This document shows positions 34,571 through 46,017 of a stretch of 64,000 nt of DNA, one piece after another (the stretch's first letter is position 1; every line of letters starts with the position of its first letter). The position numbers and the translations under genes are program-made. Origin of the DNA: Trissonchulus latispiculum. Taxonomy: Eukaryota; Nematoda; Enoplea; Enoplida; Ironidae. The stretch lies in NCBI GenBank assembly GCA_030248195.1, contig JASAND010028116.1, positions 62,001 through 126,000 of the forward strand. The letters run 5' to 3'. A model generated the notes under the pieces. It saw nothing but the letters and a program-made list of their open reading frames with translations. It had not been told where the DNA came from and did not search any database.

Positions 34571-35928
34571 TTCTGTTGCCTAATGTTTGCTTTCATGTCA
34601 TTTGCTTTGGAAAATGACATAAATTTAGAAACTCTCTAAATTATGAAATAAAATTGTTTAAATGCTTTAGAAATTTTCCATATTTATGTCATTGCCGTTG
34701 AAATAAAACCCACATGATCTGCTTCTATGAAGAATCTAATTTACAACTTTAAATTTTCGAAAATTTTTGAAAATATTTTTGTTTTGTAATTTCCAGGTTA
34801 TTTGCATTCGAGTGACACCCTGCATATTATATACTTATGGAGGAATTAAAGTTATAAATTTAAACTTTTACAAAATTTTGATTGGTTATGCATTTTCGTT
34901 TATTTAAGAAATAATCTGTCTCAGAAATAGGATGGCACAACTGAAGAGATATATCAGGATGTACACGTTTGAAATGTTGGTGCATAAGGAGATAGGTGAC
35001 GGATTGTAGGAGGTAAGTGACAAAATTGAGGTGACGGGTGGTCGGTAGAAGAATTGAGGGAGTAGGTAACAAATTCAGGAAGTGGGTGGCAGAATCGCAG
35101 ACACTGTGAAGGAAATATTACATAAAATTTTAGGGAATGTTATTTTATTACTGCAAAATATTTAAGAAACATGTTTATACCTAGCATGGCTATCTAGCTG
35201 TGCCCGTCCCGTACTCCCAAAGATCTACTACTGCATGTATGTAACCATTGAAATAGTGGTGTTTTTCCACCTTTATCTCAGATTTTTACTTTATAACTCT
35301 ATGACTCATAGCCAATCCATATTTGCTGATAAAGCGGACCCGTACGTACACTTTTGTCTAACGGAAATGTAAGTTTGAATAATTTGTCTGACATTAGATC
35401 ATCTTTATAAATAGCTAGTTTTTGATGACTCGAATCAGAGGAATCCTGTTGATTGACAGAAATGCCGGAATTGAAAGCAGTTACATCTGTGCGAAGAATT
35501 CATGGAAGGATAATTCGAATGAAAGTTAATGAAATGCTAGGTGCAAGTGGATCTCTCGAAAGCTGATATCGCTAGGTAACAGCAAAGTAATTTCAGTAAT
35601 TAAATTTTCTGCAGACTTTCTGATTTGCTACAGTGGTCACTGATCATTCATCCTTTGCTTAAGTTGCTGCTAATATAGTCGAAGATAATAACTAATTAAG
35701 TCACACGTAAAGCTACCTTTGGGCCAATACGAATACTTATTTGTTAGTTAGTTAGTTAGACAATAGTCTTCAACAAAATAAAGTAAGGCTTACTGTAGCT
35801 TGCTGTCTGCTCAGTTTTCTTAATTTCATTATTTGTAAGAATGTGTCATGACAAGCGAGATTATTTAATTGTTTGATGATTATTCACATTGTTTGACTGA
35901 TGGCAGCAAACATTTTTATCTACTATGT
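34571..35928. other. Intergenic, no gene supported
   Basis: Contains a diffuse G/T/A-rich minisatellite-like run (GTGACGGGTGG, GTAGGTGAC words) at about 34970-35100, and little else. Confidence 0.4.
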
Positions 35929-35929
35929 A

Positions 35930-36100
35930 TGTACACGTTTGTGGGACACGGTCAGCCGACGTATGTAGGGTCTCTTGCGCTTTCCTCCCCCAGCCGTAAC
36001 TTTTGATTTTTGACCAATAACTTTGAAATTCGGTGTGGGTGCATACTGGAGGCTTATGAATTCAAAAATTTTTAAATTTTTAAAATTTTTAAAAATTTTT
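35930..36100. repeat. F6 inverted repeat, left copy
   Basis: GGGTCTCTTGCGCTTTC, CCCAGCCGTAACTTTTGATT, GGTGTGGGTG and ATACTGGA pair with the inverse copy at 38283-38440, 2.2 kb away. The copy ends in an A/T palindromic run (AAATTTTTAAATTTTTAAAA). Confidence 0.75.
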
Positions 36101-36104
36101 AAAT

Positions 36105-36455
36105 TTTTGTTAGGTAAGGGGGGAGGCAAAGGAGTAAGGGTAAGGGGAGGCAAAAGGTAAGGGGAGCCAAAAATTTTTGAACAAATTTTGCTGAAAATTT
36201 GCATAGGGGGGTTTCCAGGGGCGCTGAGCACGAATCTGAAAGCCGTTTTTCGATTCAGCTTTTCGTTAGCTCAGTATACGCTTACATGTTAAGCTTACAA
36301 CTTTAGCTCATACTGAGCTAGCGAAAAGCTGAATCGGAAAACGGTTTTCAGATTCGTGCTCGGCGCCCCTGAAAACCCCATTATGCAAGTTTTCAGCAAA
36401 ATTTTTAAAAAAACTTTTTGGCACCCCTTGGTCCTCCCTTACCAAACATAAATTT
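36105..36455. mobile_element. Hairpin MITE inside F6
   Basis: Long hairpin centred near 36293. The arm word GCACGAATCTGAAAGCCG with CAGCTTTTCGTTAGCTCAGT faces its inverse (CTGAGCTAGCGAAAAGCTG). Outer parts match as GGGGTTTCCAGGGGCGC against GCGCCCCTGAAAACCCC, and as TAGGTAAGGGGG-like against CCTCCCTTACC. One degenerate arm also occurs at 7061-7160, so it is a dispersed family. Confidence 0.78.
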
Positions 36456-37489
36456 GAAAGGTTTTTAAGTTAAGTTTAGAATAATTTTTGCAATTAATTT
36501 AATTGATTTAAAAACTAACAGGACGACCCGCCACGAGAACAAGCAGTTGGGTGTTCCACAGCTAAGTTTACCGAGTTTCAGAATTTTAATTTATCTGTTT
36601 TGTCGTTTTGATAAATCTACAAATAAAGTAACTGAAAATCTTTCTATATATATCTAAAAAAATAAAATGCTGTCGGAACGACACATTAGTTGCTGTGTAG
36701 AGCTGATTAGTTAAGGGCATAAAAAATACCTGGAATATAATACGCAAACACTTTAAGTGGACATGGACCTCACAATATTCAAGTTACATATATACCCAAT
36801 GTTCTTTTGACCTCGTTTCACCATTGCTTATAGTGAGGTATCACTGGAAATCTAATTTCCAGCTCTCCGGAAATATGTCAGATAGCGACGCGATCGCACT
36901 ATGGGCTATGGTCATGTGGATAATAATTCACACTTGGAATTGCTACATGGGAAAGGAAATGGAAACTACTTTCACGTAGATATAGAATGGAATATATTTA
37001 GTGGTTAAAAAAGTTGTCAGCCCTGGAATTTCAGACGCTAGCTAAGTAAATCCAGTTTAGTATTTAGCCTTAAGGCGATATCAGTTCTAGTTCAGCGAGT
37101 AAGATTAGCATTGGGCAAGTTTTTCAGACAGACTTTAATAGCAGTGCTGGGACTGTTGGGTGGGATCGGGAACAGGCATGGCGGGTGAAAAAGGTCCTTC
37201 TGTGTCTGTTCCTGCATCCCGTTCGGCAGAATCAGTTCAACTTTCGTTTTGGTAATAAATTTATTCTCCTTCGAAGTAAATCGACGTATTTTGTATTAAA
37301 GATTAATTTCATGCATTACGCGTTTCCTACATGCTTTTAGAAATACGGACTTTTTATTTCTTTCCTATCTGAGAGCTCGCCGATCCCTTCCGAATCCCTT
37401 TCTGCAGCCTTTTCTTTTTTATTCTCCATAAGCTGTCCAGCAAGCTTTGTTAGTCTTCAGCCATCTTAGTTGTGCTTGACATGCGGGGG
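36456..37489. other. F6 interior, no gene supported
   Basis: About 1 kb without a repeat or coding signal that I recognise. Confidence 0.35.
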
Positions 37490-37524
37490 TCAACAGTGGT
37501 TGGTAGGACAACCGCTGTTGACCT
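37490..37524. repeat. Hairpin next to the GGGGCC MITE
   Basis: GTCAACAGTGGTTG with its inverse CAACCGCTGTTGAC around a six-base loop. It abuts the left end of the next element. Confidence 0.7.
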
Positions 37525-38132
37525 GGGGCCGGTTCCATAAAACTTTGACTCGCATGCTGGTACTACAATTCGAGAACTCGCAATGCTAGTGCTAGTCGCC
37601 GAGTCAAGTGTTCCATAAAACTTTTCGCTTGACTCGACGAAATTGGCTAAGCGAGTGCGGTGACTCGACAAATTATCAGTGCTAGTGCCAGGACTAACAC
37701 TGCGAGTGCGAGTTCGCCAGAAAATAGCCATAATCATGTAAAAAAACATCGCATAAAATGCAAATCTCAATGAAACTTTGTAAAAATTGCAGACTTTCGA
37801 AAAAAGATTCAAAAACCTGCGTCTTTTGATTTTGAGTCTAATTTGATAAAAAAATGAAAAAATTATCAAACTTTAATGATCACTTCTCTAGTCAAAATAG
37901 ACTAGAGAACTAGACGGATGCTAGTAGCGTACTATCAAGGCAAGACAAAAGTTTTATGGAACCCGATTAGTCTGCTAGTGTTCAAACTTGTGAGAAGCTA
38001 GACTCGCAAGTCGAGTGCTAGTAGCTACTCGACTGCGAGGGTTTTATGGTACACTTGAGGCACTAGACTCGACAACTAGCATGAGTCGAGTTGTCGAGTC
38101 TAGTACTAGCAAACTTTTATGGAACTGGCCCC
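37525..38132. mobile_element. MITE with GGGGCCGGTTCCATAAAA ends
   Basis: 608 bp. The left end GGGGCCGGTTCCATAAAACT and the inverse of AACTTTTATGGAACTGGCCC pair with one or two mismatches. Subterminal parts on both sides are filled with GACTCG, CTAGTGCTAG and CGAGT words and extra copies of TTCCATAAAACTTTT, so the element looks like repeated rounds of internal duplication. The 139-codon minus-strand frame (37450-37869) crosses it and is not convincing. No clear target duplication. Confidence 0.75.
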
Positions 38133-38282
38133 TGGGTGCAACTAAAATAACCGACGTCTGACTGGCTTGGGGTCAGGTTTCTGTCCTTGACCTTCGCTTC
38201 TCCGCCTCTTGTCCGTATTTTTAAACGGTCTGCGGAGAGCAGCAACATAATGGCCACATTGTGTGCCGCTGTTGCTAGGCCC

Positions 38283-38440
38283 ATCTCAAAAAAATTTGAA
38301 ATTTTTTAAGTTTTAAAAATTAAAAATTTTTTAATTTTTGAATGCATAAGCTTCCAGTATACACCCACACCAAATTTCAAAATTATTCAAAAAAATCAAA
38401 AGTTACGGCTGGGGGAAAGCGCAAGAGACCCCGCATGTAT
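38283..38440. repeat. F6 inverted repeat, right copy
   Basis: Inverse partner of 35930-36100 (TCAAAAGTTACGGCTGGGGG, GCGCAAGAGACCC). The pair may be one 2.5-kb element or two insertions in opposite directions. Confidence 0.7.
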
Positions 38441-38941
38441 ATATGTGAGTAGTTGACAGCGTAGCGCCGGTCATACTCTTAATATGTAACAAACTAGTAA
38501 CAAACTACTTACTTTAGACAGGGACTATTTGACGGGATTACACTAACAGTCAAAAATCCACATGTTACGAAAATCTGTAAAAATTCTATCACATGCCCTC
38601 ATCTGAAAATTGGCGGAGTTCTTCGACAGAGTTCAGTTAGATTGAGTAAGATTTTAGCGAATTTGGCGCTTATCGGCATTCGGCAAATGTAGATGTAACA
38701 AGTTGGCCCCAAAAGGGACAATATGCCTTGATGGACCTTATTAATTTCTGCTGAAAATATTCACAAATTTGCTTCGACGTAATGCATATTTCTTTTCATT
38801 CTATCCGAAACCGAAGGTTCAATCAGCATGAGTCTATTCAGTTTACCGCTTATCTATAGCATTTTTTATTGGACAGTAGTTACGCATTTTAGTGTTAAGT
38901 TGATGCACTACATATGTGCAATGCTTTAGGTTTTGAAAATA
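38441..38941. other. Intergenic, nothing recognised
   Basis: No gene or repeat supported. Confidence 0.35.
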
Positions 38942-39280
38942 TCAGTGAGTTCGTTGTGCTGATACAGTAGTCGTCACAGCATTCAGTCTTTCAAACTTTG
39001 ATTCTTTAATATCCATTACAAAGGATTTCCATATTTCCATATTGTCGAATAATGGACTGAGTAATTTATATTTCATTAGTATGTAGTTTATGTACTCTTC
39101 GCAATATATATATTTATGAGAATTTTGAAATTTTTCAAAATAACAATGTTCATCGTATTTTCGCTGAAACGCAGAGATGAAAGTTTGAAGATGAGCACTA
39201 ATTCTCATCTCCAAAGATTCATCTATGTGCGTATGTGAAGCCCCCAAGCTCCACTTCCGCACACAAAAATTTGCAACCAT
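38942..39280 (-). CDS. Hypothetical protein, 112 residues
   Basis: Begins with ATG in a reasonable context (TAAATGG) and has the amino-acid balance of a real protein: mixed hydrophobic, aromatic and charged residues with helical segments (AHLQTFISAFQRKYDEHCYF near 29-48, then several tyrosines). No signal peptide, membrane segment or known motif. An AG just upstream (GTCAG) means it could be the last exon of a longer gene. It is not within any repeat I can see. Confidence 0.4.
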   Translation of the reverse strand: MVANFCVRKWSLGASHTHIDESLEMRISAHLQTFISAFQRKYDEHCYFEKFQNSHKYIYCEEYINYILMKYKLLSPLFDNMEIWKSFVMDIKESKFERLNAVTTTVSAQRTH

Positions 39281-40142
39281 TTAGATTGCTGACAGTTCAT
39301 AACTGCGATAAGTCTATAATTTCCGTCCATTATATAGCCGCTAACCTAATTTGCATAAATGAACCCGCAAAAAAGTGCCCTATACTAGCCCTGTGTTGAA
39401 GATAGGGTCTTGATGTGGTTAAATTGAGAAAATGCATGCAAAACATAGATAAAAGTCATTTTATTCATTCCTGCTCCAGCAGGAATAAAAATCAATACGT
39501 CTAAGCTAGGCCAACAACCAGAGTTGGCAAATGGGACGAATTATCTGATCCCATCCCATCCCATACCACCATATTTTCAAATTCACCGCCCATCCCATCC
39601 CATTTGTCCGAACTTGCTTTTTCCAATCCCACTTGCAGTATTTGACCTTACAATCGTTGTAGCATTGAAATTTTAATATTGGCACAAGGTCTGAACGTGG
39701 TGGTGTCCTTTTGTGAGAGGAATTTTGAAACGCAATAAACGTTCGCAATTTTGCGAGTTGGAAAAATTTGACACATCGTTTTGAAGCTTATAATCAGTAC
39801 CTAAATAAGAAAAAAGCAAAATTTGCAAAAAACACCAGAAGTTTTGTATTAACTAAATATAGACCATCAAACTTTGAGTATCGATTTCTCAAAACTATAC
39901 AATCGGCAAAATTTCATTTGTGCCATGATATGAAGGACATGTGGGTCGAGGGAAATTTTATGGATTTGGCTCAACATGTCTTACTCCAGAGAATTCTCCA
40001 AATGTAGGATGACACGAAGTTTTGCAACTTCGCATTGAGTATTCTCGCAGCGCAGCTGGTGAAGTTCAAGTCAAGTCCCTCCGCAATATTGCGAATTTTC
40101 ATCCTGCGAAAGCTTACGCGAACCCATGGGGTAGTTTCTGAG

Positions 40143-40300
40143 GGCCTTTTCAAGAAAGGGTAGAGTAGAGTAGAGTAGAGTTAAAAGTACCTGTTTTAAC
40201 TCGCTTTAACTCCACTCAAACCGGAGTTTCCCTCTTTTAACTCTTTCATGAAAAGGATCGAGTTAATTTTAACTCTACTCTACCCTTTCTTGAAAAGGCC
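40143..40300. mobile_element. 158-bp hairpin MITE with a 5-bp target duplication
   Basis: Perfect terminal inverted repeats of about 30 bases starting GGCCTTTTCAAGAAAGGGTA. The direct repeat CTGAG stands on each side (40138-40142 and 40301-40305). The related sequence in copy A (near 26569, GTTTTTGAGAAATCGATG) has a single uninterrupted version and so gives the empty site. Interior words GAGTTAAA and TTTAACTC continue the pairing. Confidence 0.92.
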
Positions 40301-41119
40301 CTGAGAAATTGATGTTTAAAACAAAATAATCGCGGTTTTGCCAAATAGGTTTTTCGGCCAAATCTAGCAAAGAACTCCAGCTAATAGGCATTGATAAAAT
40401 GAATTAGATTGAATAAATTAAGTAGAAAGTAAATCGATAGGACTAAATCGATTGAGTATAAATAAATTAAAATTCTCCGTAAGATTGGGCAGTAATTTTG
40501 ACAAAACTGATTTCCTCAAAAATCGCCATTTTTGACCTCCAAAATCATTTTTTGGCTTATACTAACTTAAGGAGGGCCCACTTTGGGGAATTGTTTCGAC
40601 CATCTCCAATTTAACTCATTTTTATATATTTTATTGTCTAAGTGGGATATTTTAACGAGTTTATAAAACTTAAGTCGCATCTCCTTCGGTTGCTGAGAAA
40701 ATTCGCCTTAGCCTTGTCTACTCTTTGAATGAATGAATGGCAGGGTGAAACCGCCCCCCTCACACGCCTTCATTGATATAAAAAAATGTTTATATCCTTC
40801 TGCATGGCGTTGAGGGGCCCACCTCTAGCATCCGTGCTTCCATTCTAATGTCCCTAGTTATAAACTCAACATAATAACATTCATCATATAAAATTAAATG
40901 GTATATATACGTATACAACTAGCTGGCGGCCCCAATGGAAGCACAGATACCTACTGAGACAACTCATAAGAACAAAAGGTAAGTTTAGAGTAGAAATTAA
41001 ATTTGCTAAAGGAGAATTTCACCTATTAACCTTTTTAAAAAATGTAAAAAAAGAAAAGAAAAACTGTTACGAAGAAAAATTATATAAGAAAAGTTTGTGT
41101 ATAAGATATATAACACGGG

Positions 41120-41510
41120 GTTTTCACATACAGAATCATATAAATATATATATTATATATGTATATATATATATATATACGCACACATAATAAGTCAAAA
41201 AGCCATTTTATGTATATACTGGAATTCATCGTTCATATATCCGAAAGATAAAATTAATAATAAAGATGCTGACGCATTTTTAAGAACTTCATATCACGTA
41301 CATATATGTGTATATATGCCGAAATTTCAAAGTGATTTGCCTTGACATGCACAGCATGTCCTCGTCTCAGCTCCCCTTTGGCGTCGGCATACCACGCCCT
41401 GTCTACCTACCCATATGTGCTTACCCACCATAAAAGAGCTGCAGCAAAACCAAGTATTTATAAAACAAAAAGTACATATATATGTATATATATACGTATA
41501 CATGAGTACA
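41120..41510. repeat. TA-rich microsatellites
   Basis: ATATATAT blocks at about 41140-41180 and GTATATATAT blocks at about 41473-41500. Short frames here are low complexity. Confidence 0.8.
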
Positions 41511-41550
41511 GTATTTATAAATGAGATGCGTAAGAGAACCGTATATAATC

Positions 41551-41594
41551 TATTTGTCATCCGTTCATCCTGATGATTAGGGATGACAAATAGA
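41551..41594. repeat. Hairpin
   Basis: CTATTTGTCATCC and its inverse GGGATGACAAATAG around a loop of about 17 bases. Confidence 0.75.
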
Positions 41595-41689
41595 GCTTTG
41601 CTGCAGGGGCTTCTCTTTTAATGGAGGAACGTGGCATGCCTGAAAGCATATATGTATAGTCAACGCTATGCATGTATGCAAGCCATTCA

Positions 41690-41976
41690 TTCATTATCTT
41701 TTCTGGCGCTTTCCCCGCCTTTATTTATGAAAAAAAATCGTTTTATACAATGACAAGTCATAGGGCCGACTTCAAGAGGAACTATATATATACGCTACCA
41801 GCAAGAAAGCCCTTCCAGCTCGTAAGCGTACTACACGATCTACAGTAGATTCTAAACAGTAATAAAATCCGTCATGCCATATATAAGAAATGAGGTGGTC
41901 CCCCCCCAAATAAAAGAGAGAAAGAGTGCGAGTTTTGCTTAATTTTAGCAACAATAAGGATAGAGCACGCACAAGA
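41690..41976 (-). repeat. 3' tail of the CR1/jockey-type retrotransposon
   Basis: Follows the stop of the reverse transcriptase fragment in transcription direction. It contains ATAAATAAAGG, a polyadenylation-like signal, and ends near an AATGAATGAATG microsatellite, as non-LTR element tails often do. Confidence 0.45.
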
Positions 41977-42732
41977 CTAAGTCTCTCGTAAGGCGCGCCC
42001 TTGAAGAAATGATGTAACAACATTGCAGGTTGCTAATGAATTTTTGAACTGGTTGACACTGGGTGAATTAACAACATCACCAGGCAAGGAATTCCAAACA
42101 TTTACAACTCGGTTTGAAAAGAAAGACATAGTTTTAAGTTTACGACAGCGTTTAGGGTAAAGCTTCCGATCATGCCCTCTAGTACCAGCATATTGAGAAT
42201 ACTCAAAGAAACGGTCAAAGTCAATACATATTTCATTGTTAACAATTTTATATACCAGTATTAAATCAGCATACAATCTCCTAAGTTCCAATGATTCAAG
42301 ATCACATCTTTTTAAACGCTCATGGTAAGGCAATTCATACATGCCTCTAACATATTTAGTAAATCTCCTCTGAACTGATTCTATCGTGTCAATGTCCTTT
42401 AGAAAGCGAGGTGACCAAACAGGTGTACAATACTCAAGCATGGGTCGAATATACGTTTTATACATTTTTATCTGAAAATCCCTATCTTTGTTAACGAAAC
42501 TACGCTTAAGCAAATTCAATCTCTGTAAGGACTTCTTTTTTAACTTATTACAGTAATCAGAAAATTCCAAATTACTACTATACCCCACACCTAAGTCACT
42601 AACACTAGTAACTTGAGCTAACACTGCATCATTAATAGAGCACGTCAACAAACAGGCACATTTACCAATACGAAACTCGAGACATTTAGGAACACTAAAT
42701 ACTCCTCGGGTATAATTGCGATATGCAATTAT
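41977..42732 (-). pseudogene. Non-LTR retrotransposon reverse transcriptase, C-terminal fragment (CR1/jockey type)
   Basis: 252 open codons without an ATG, truncated at the 5' side by a stop at 42733-42735. It matches the conserved end of CR1/jockey-clade reverse transcriptases: a SVSDLGV turn, then LEYCTPVWSP, IESVQRRFTKYVRGM, YHERLKRCDLESLELRR, a TRGHDRKLYP motif and NRVVNVWNSLP before the C-terminus. The catalytic YxDD region and the endonuclease are missing, as expected of a 5'-truncated insertion. The surviving frame has no stop, so the insertion is fairly young. It sits inside the nested F2 element. Confidence 0.88.
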
Positions 42733-42986
42733 TCAGTGTCATACGGTGGACCCAGTGCAAAATTTGGTATGGCACTATCCCTCATCGTGAAAGCAACTGG
42801 GGTGTGGCACTAAGGAAAAATTCAGCACAAAGCTGATGTCTGCTATGTCGAAATAGGAAATCGAAAAAGTGTAAATTATATGTAATATTATTGTAATATA
42901 ATTCTGCGCCAAAAAATCTCGAAACTGGTGTCGAAAAAGATACCGGGTAACATTTGTATAGTTTAAAACTCGAAACAGATACTATG

Positions 42987-43175
42987 TCACTGTGGAATTA
43001 GAATTTTGAATTAGGTATTCAAAAAATTTAAATTAATTTTTGAAGTTAGCGAGCTGCCGAAAGTCGCTAAATTCTGTCGCTTTTGGTAATCAAAAATGAG
43101 AGTCATTAAGTTTTGTTTAGCTGCATAAAAAACTGAAGTCCAAACTAAAAATTCTAATTCCACAGTGGCAGAGTA
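42987..43175. repeat. Small inverted repeat
   Basis: CACTGTGGAATTAGAATTTT (near 42989) and its near-inverse AAAATTCTAATTCCACAGTG (near 43148) enclose about 140 bases, like a very short MITE. Confidence 0.7.
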
Positions 43176-43899
43176 CATGTATAAAGGTACCAAACGATAC
43201 CTAATGTTGCTTGTAATCCTTTGCCAGTGTAAACTTTTTTGGGGCAGAAACTAAGTTTTTTCTGTAAAATTGTGAGAATTGCTAATTTTTACGACCAGGC
43301 TATATTGCAAAATTTGAACTTGATATGCACGACATATGTGGTTAGTTTGTGTGAAAATGAACGAAATCCGTGATCTAAAAATCTTTCATGATTGACCCCC
43401 CCCTTACCTGCTAGCTTAACATATACATAGCTCAAAACTCGTATGTAAAAACAAAAATGTTCTATTCGGTGACATCTTTCCATTTATATCAACCAATCAG
43501 GTGTATCGATAAGGTGCTGAGAGAATAGTGGCAAAAACCAAAGATTTTATCTTTTCACCTAAAACTGCTGGACTGGCCCCAGAATGCTAAAAGAGCATCA
43601 TATTTGGAAAGTTTCATCAACTTTCATCATAAAAATTGGAGCTTGTAAGGTTACATTTACACAAAGCGATGCCAGCACCTTAAAGAGCTCCATGCTTTGT
43701 TTTGGTGGTAGTCATCAAAATGCCAATCATGAAGTTGAACAGACATTTTATGCCAAATTTACCAAAATATTGCACTTTTTCAAAATTTGAAAACGGTGTT
43801 TGAAGGCATTGTAAGGCAAAATGATCCCACAAAATCCCACTGATCCCACATGGGATGAGTTTTCAATCCCATCCCATCCCATCCCTGATGCCAACACTG

Positions 43900-44629
43900 G
43901 TCTATACATAGGATTATGCTTTGATAGAAAATAGCGCATTTGCTACAAAGTTATGTTTATGTCGGCTAATAATATTAAATTAAAATCTGTGTAAAATAAA
44001 AACCTAACACAATGATTTCATTTATTGCACATACATTTTTGGTTTAGTTAGTTGTCCCTGTGTTCCCGCAGAAGTGCTCGAAAAGTATAATTCTCGTTCA
44101 ACGATTTTTTCCAGTTTTTTCTGCTGCTGCTTTTTCTGCTGCTTTTTCGATCTCAGAAAAACCATCGGCCCCCAGATAGCTGCATTTCAATGATTAAGCT
44201 TTGCAATAGTTGATCCTATACTGTTGAATCAACGGGCAAATTTTATTGGACGGTTTGAGAGTGATCGATGAAAGTTTTATTTTTGACTGGCAGTAAGGTA
44301 TGTTTGTTATTTCTAAAGTTGTGACGATCGCTTTCTGAAAGGCAATAGCAAAAGTTTTGTCTGAATTGAGAATTACTTAGTTTCTTGGTAAGCTCTGTTG
44401 CCTAAAATTTACCCACCATTTTGCTAAAATGTGGAGACAGACGACATATTTTTAACAGAAAATATTCATAAATAGTAAAAAGTAGTCAAAAACGGTCAAT
44501 TATATATCATGTTTTATAGCAATTTTTAAAATATAGAAAAATTGATTGATTTTAGCGTTTTTATAAAAATTACCAATTAGAACCGGAACCGGTACCTAGA
44601 ACCGGAACCGGAACCGGAACCGCTCATTT
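43900..44629. other. Spacer, nothing recognised
   Basis: No gene. A direct repeat of GAACCGGAACCG occurs at about 44580-44622. Confidence 0.4.
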
Positions 44630-45786
44630 TCACATATAATGATCTTTGAGAAGTATGTTTTAACGAGTTTTAAAATTAAACTCGCATCTCTTACGGTTGT
44701 TGAGTAATTTCGCGTTAAAGTTGGGGTCTGCTTGTGTTAAGCATAGGAAACTGAAAACGTGGTGACTTTATTCTTGCGCCAAAAAAATCTCTCGACGAAC
44801 AGTTGTAATCCTGCCTAATTTTGTGTTTATAATGTAGCTGCGAACATAAAGTGCGGTACGCTGGAAGTAGAATTTTAATTTAGGCCCTTAAATTTTTAAA
44901 AAAGTTTTTATTTTCGCAAACAGCGAAAAATTGTCAAATTTCAAAGTTTTTTGTAGCGGAAAAGTGGTGTCTTCGGAAAGAATTGCAAATTCCTCTAATT
45001 CAAAAGCCTAAATAAAATTTCTAACTCCAGGTTGCTGTAGTACTTGAATTGGCGGTTCCACGGATACCATGGTTCCATTGTATCTCTCTCCAGTTTCGAA
45101 ATTTTTTGGCGCAAATATGGAAATTTTTTGCAAAAATTTTGAAATTTCAGTTTTTTCGAAAATGTGGTCAAATTACGACAACAGCATGGTCCAAAACCGC
45201 CTATTTTGTATTCCAACTTGTGTATTCATGTCTTTCGATCTATTTGCAGCATGAAATTATGCTGACAGCTACGTCCAATACTTCTCTGCGTTCCAAACGG
45301 GACCCTCGAACCCCGAATTTCACAAAACAGCGATTTTTAATATTTTTCAAAAATTTTCATATTATACATCAATCGAAAGCTCTCAGTGCATGGAGGATTT
45401 CTTCTCATAGAACTATGAGTCGGCAATGCTTCTATTTTAAGTTAAATGCTGTTTCATTACATCAGGAGGAACAAGGGCATTCTTTCTCCGAGAAATTCAT
45501 CAAAGAAGCTTCTGATCAAGCCCATCCGCCTGGAAAAGGTGCGAAAATCTTTTTCTTAATAGTTCTAAGGGTATACGACAAAATAAGCCAAAAACGTGAA
45601 GTTGATTTGCGAAAATATGCCTCAGTTGGCTGCAGCATCCTCGAGCTCGCTGATATGCAAATTGCATACAGTTGATGGTACGCAACTTACGGAGAACTGA
45701 ACGAAACAACTCAAAATTTAAACTTAATATGCAAACGAGCGAAATCCGTCACCTCAAAATTTGTCATGATGGACCCTCCCTTAAGT
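44630..45786. mobile_element. F2-type element, left end lost
   Basis: Shares TTTTAACGAGTTT, TTGAGTAATTTCGCGTTAAA-like sequence and TTTAGGCCCTTAAA with the F2 copy at 30.4-31.1 kb, and ends GATGGACCCTCCCTTAAG. A short fold is centred near 44930. The 208-codon plus-strand frame at 45049-45675 lies inside it and has no domain; I treat it as chance. Confidence 0.6.
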
Positions 45787-46017
45787 CAGTTCCTCCCCAC
45801 AAATTTTACAGAAGCCGAATATAGTCTTACCAACTGCTCTGCTACAATCCGCGATAATTTTGCTCAAACTTTGCTGGAAAACTACCGTACACTGCTGAGA
45901 CGTTCACCACTAGAGAAATTAAGACATAAGATGCTTGCACAGTTACAACTCGTATGCCATTATTTTACGAATTTAATTGAAAAACAACAACTGCTGTTGA
46001 GTATGGACGGAGTATGA
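45766..46017 (+). CDS. Exon-like segment, unknown protein, terminal
   Basis: 83 open codons ending in TGA. From about 45812 (after the acceptor-like TTTTACAG) the sequence looks like a real helical protein segment: ENYRTLLRRSPLEKLRHKML, a leucine-rich stretch, then LIEKQQLLLSMDGV. The first 15 codons fall in the end of the F2 element, so the true exon probably begins after it. I do not recognise the family. Confidence 0.4.
   Translation: MMDPPLSQFLPTNFTEAEYSLTNCSATIRDNFAQTLLENYRTLLRRSPLEKLRHKMLAQLQLVCHYFTNLIEKQQLLLSMDGV

Larger units (their letters stand above)
40566..43406. mobile_element. F2-type element nested in the hAT-like element
   Basis: Starts CTTAAGGAGGGCCCACTTTG and shares the following 100 bases with the F2 copy at 30358 (ATATTTTATTGTC, ATATTTTAACGAGTTT). 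It ends ATGATTGACCCCCCCCTTA, matching the right end at 45786. Its filler includes microsatellites, a reverse transcriptase remnant and a small inverted pair. The boundaries are supported by the continuous copy A sequence. Confidence 0.65.
39519..43899. mobile_element. hAT-like element F3 copy B, containing nested insertions
   Basis: Ends CAGAGTTGGCAAATGGGA and the inverse of CAGTGTTGGCATCAGGGA, a hAT-type terminal motif. Each is followed by a CATCCCATCCCATCCC repeat. No 8-bp target repeat is visible. Two insertions split it: a 158-bp MITE at 40143-40300 and a 2.84-kb segment at 40566-43406. The undisturbed sequence in copy A (26.1-27.1 kb) runs continuously across both points. No transposase frame remains. 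Confidence 0.7.

Noticed and set aside
35923..36231. 102-codon minus-strand frame, Phe/Lys/Pro-rich.
   Set aside because: It spans A/T palindromic runs of repeat F6; composition is low complexity.
37450..37869. 139-codon minus-strand frame.
   Set aside because: Most of it crosses the GGGGCC-ended MITE and its repeated words; no domain.
45049..45675. 208-codon plus-strand frame.
   Set aside because: It lies inside an F2-type element, has no domain or signal, and its composition follows the local sequence bias.
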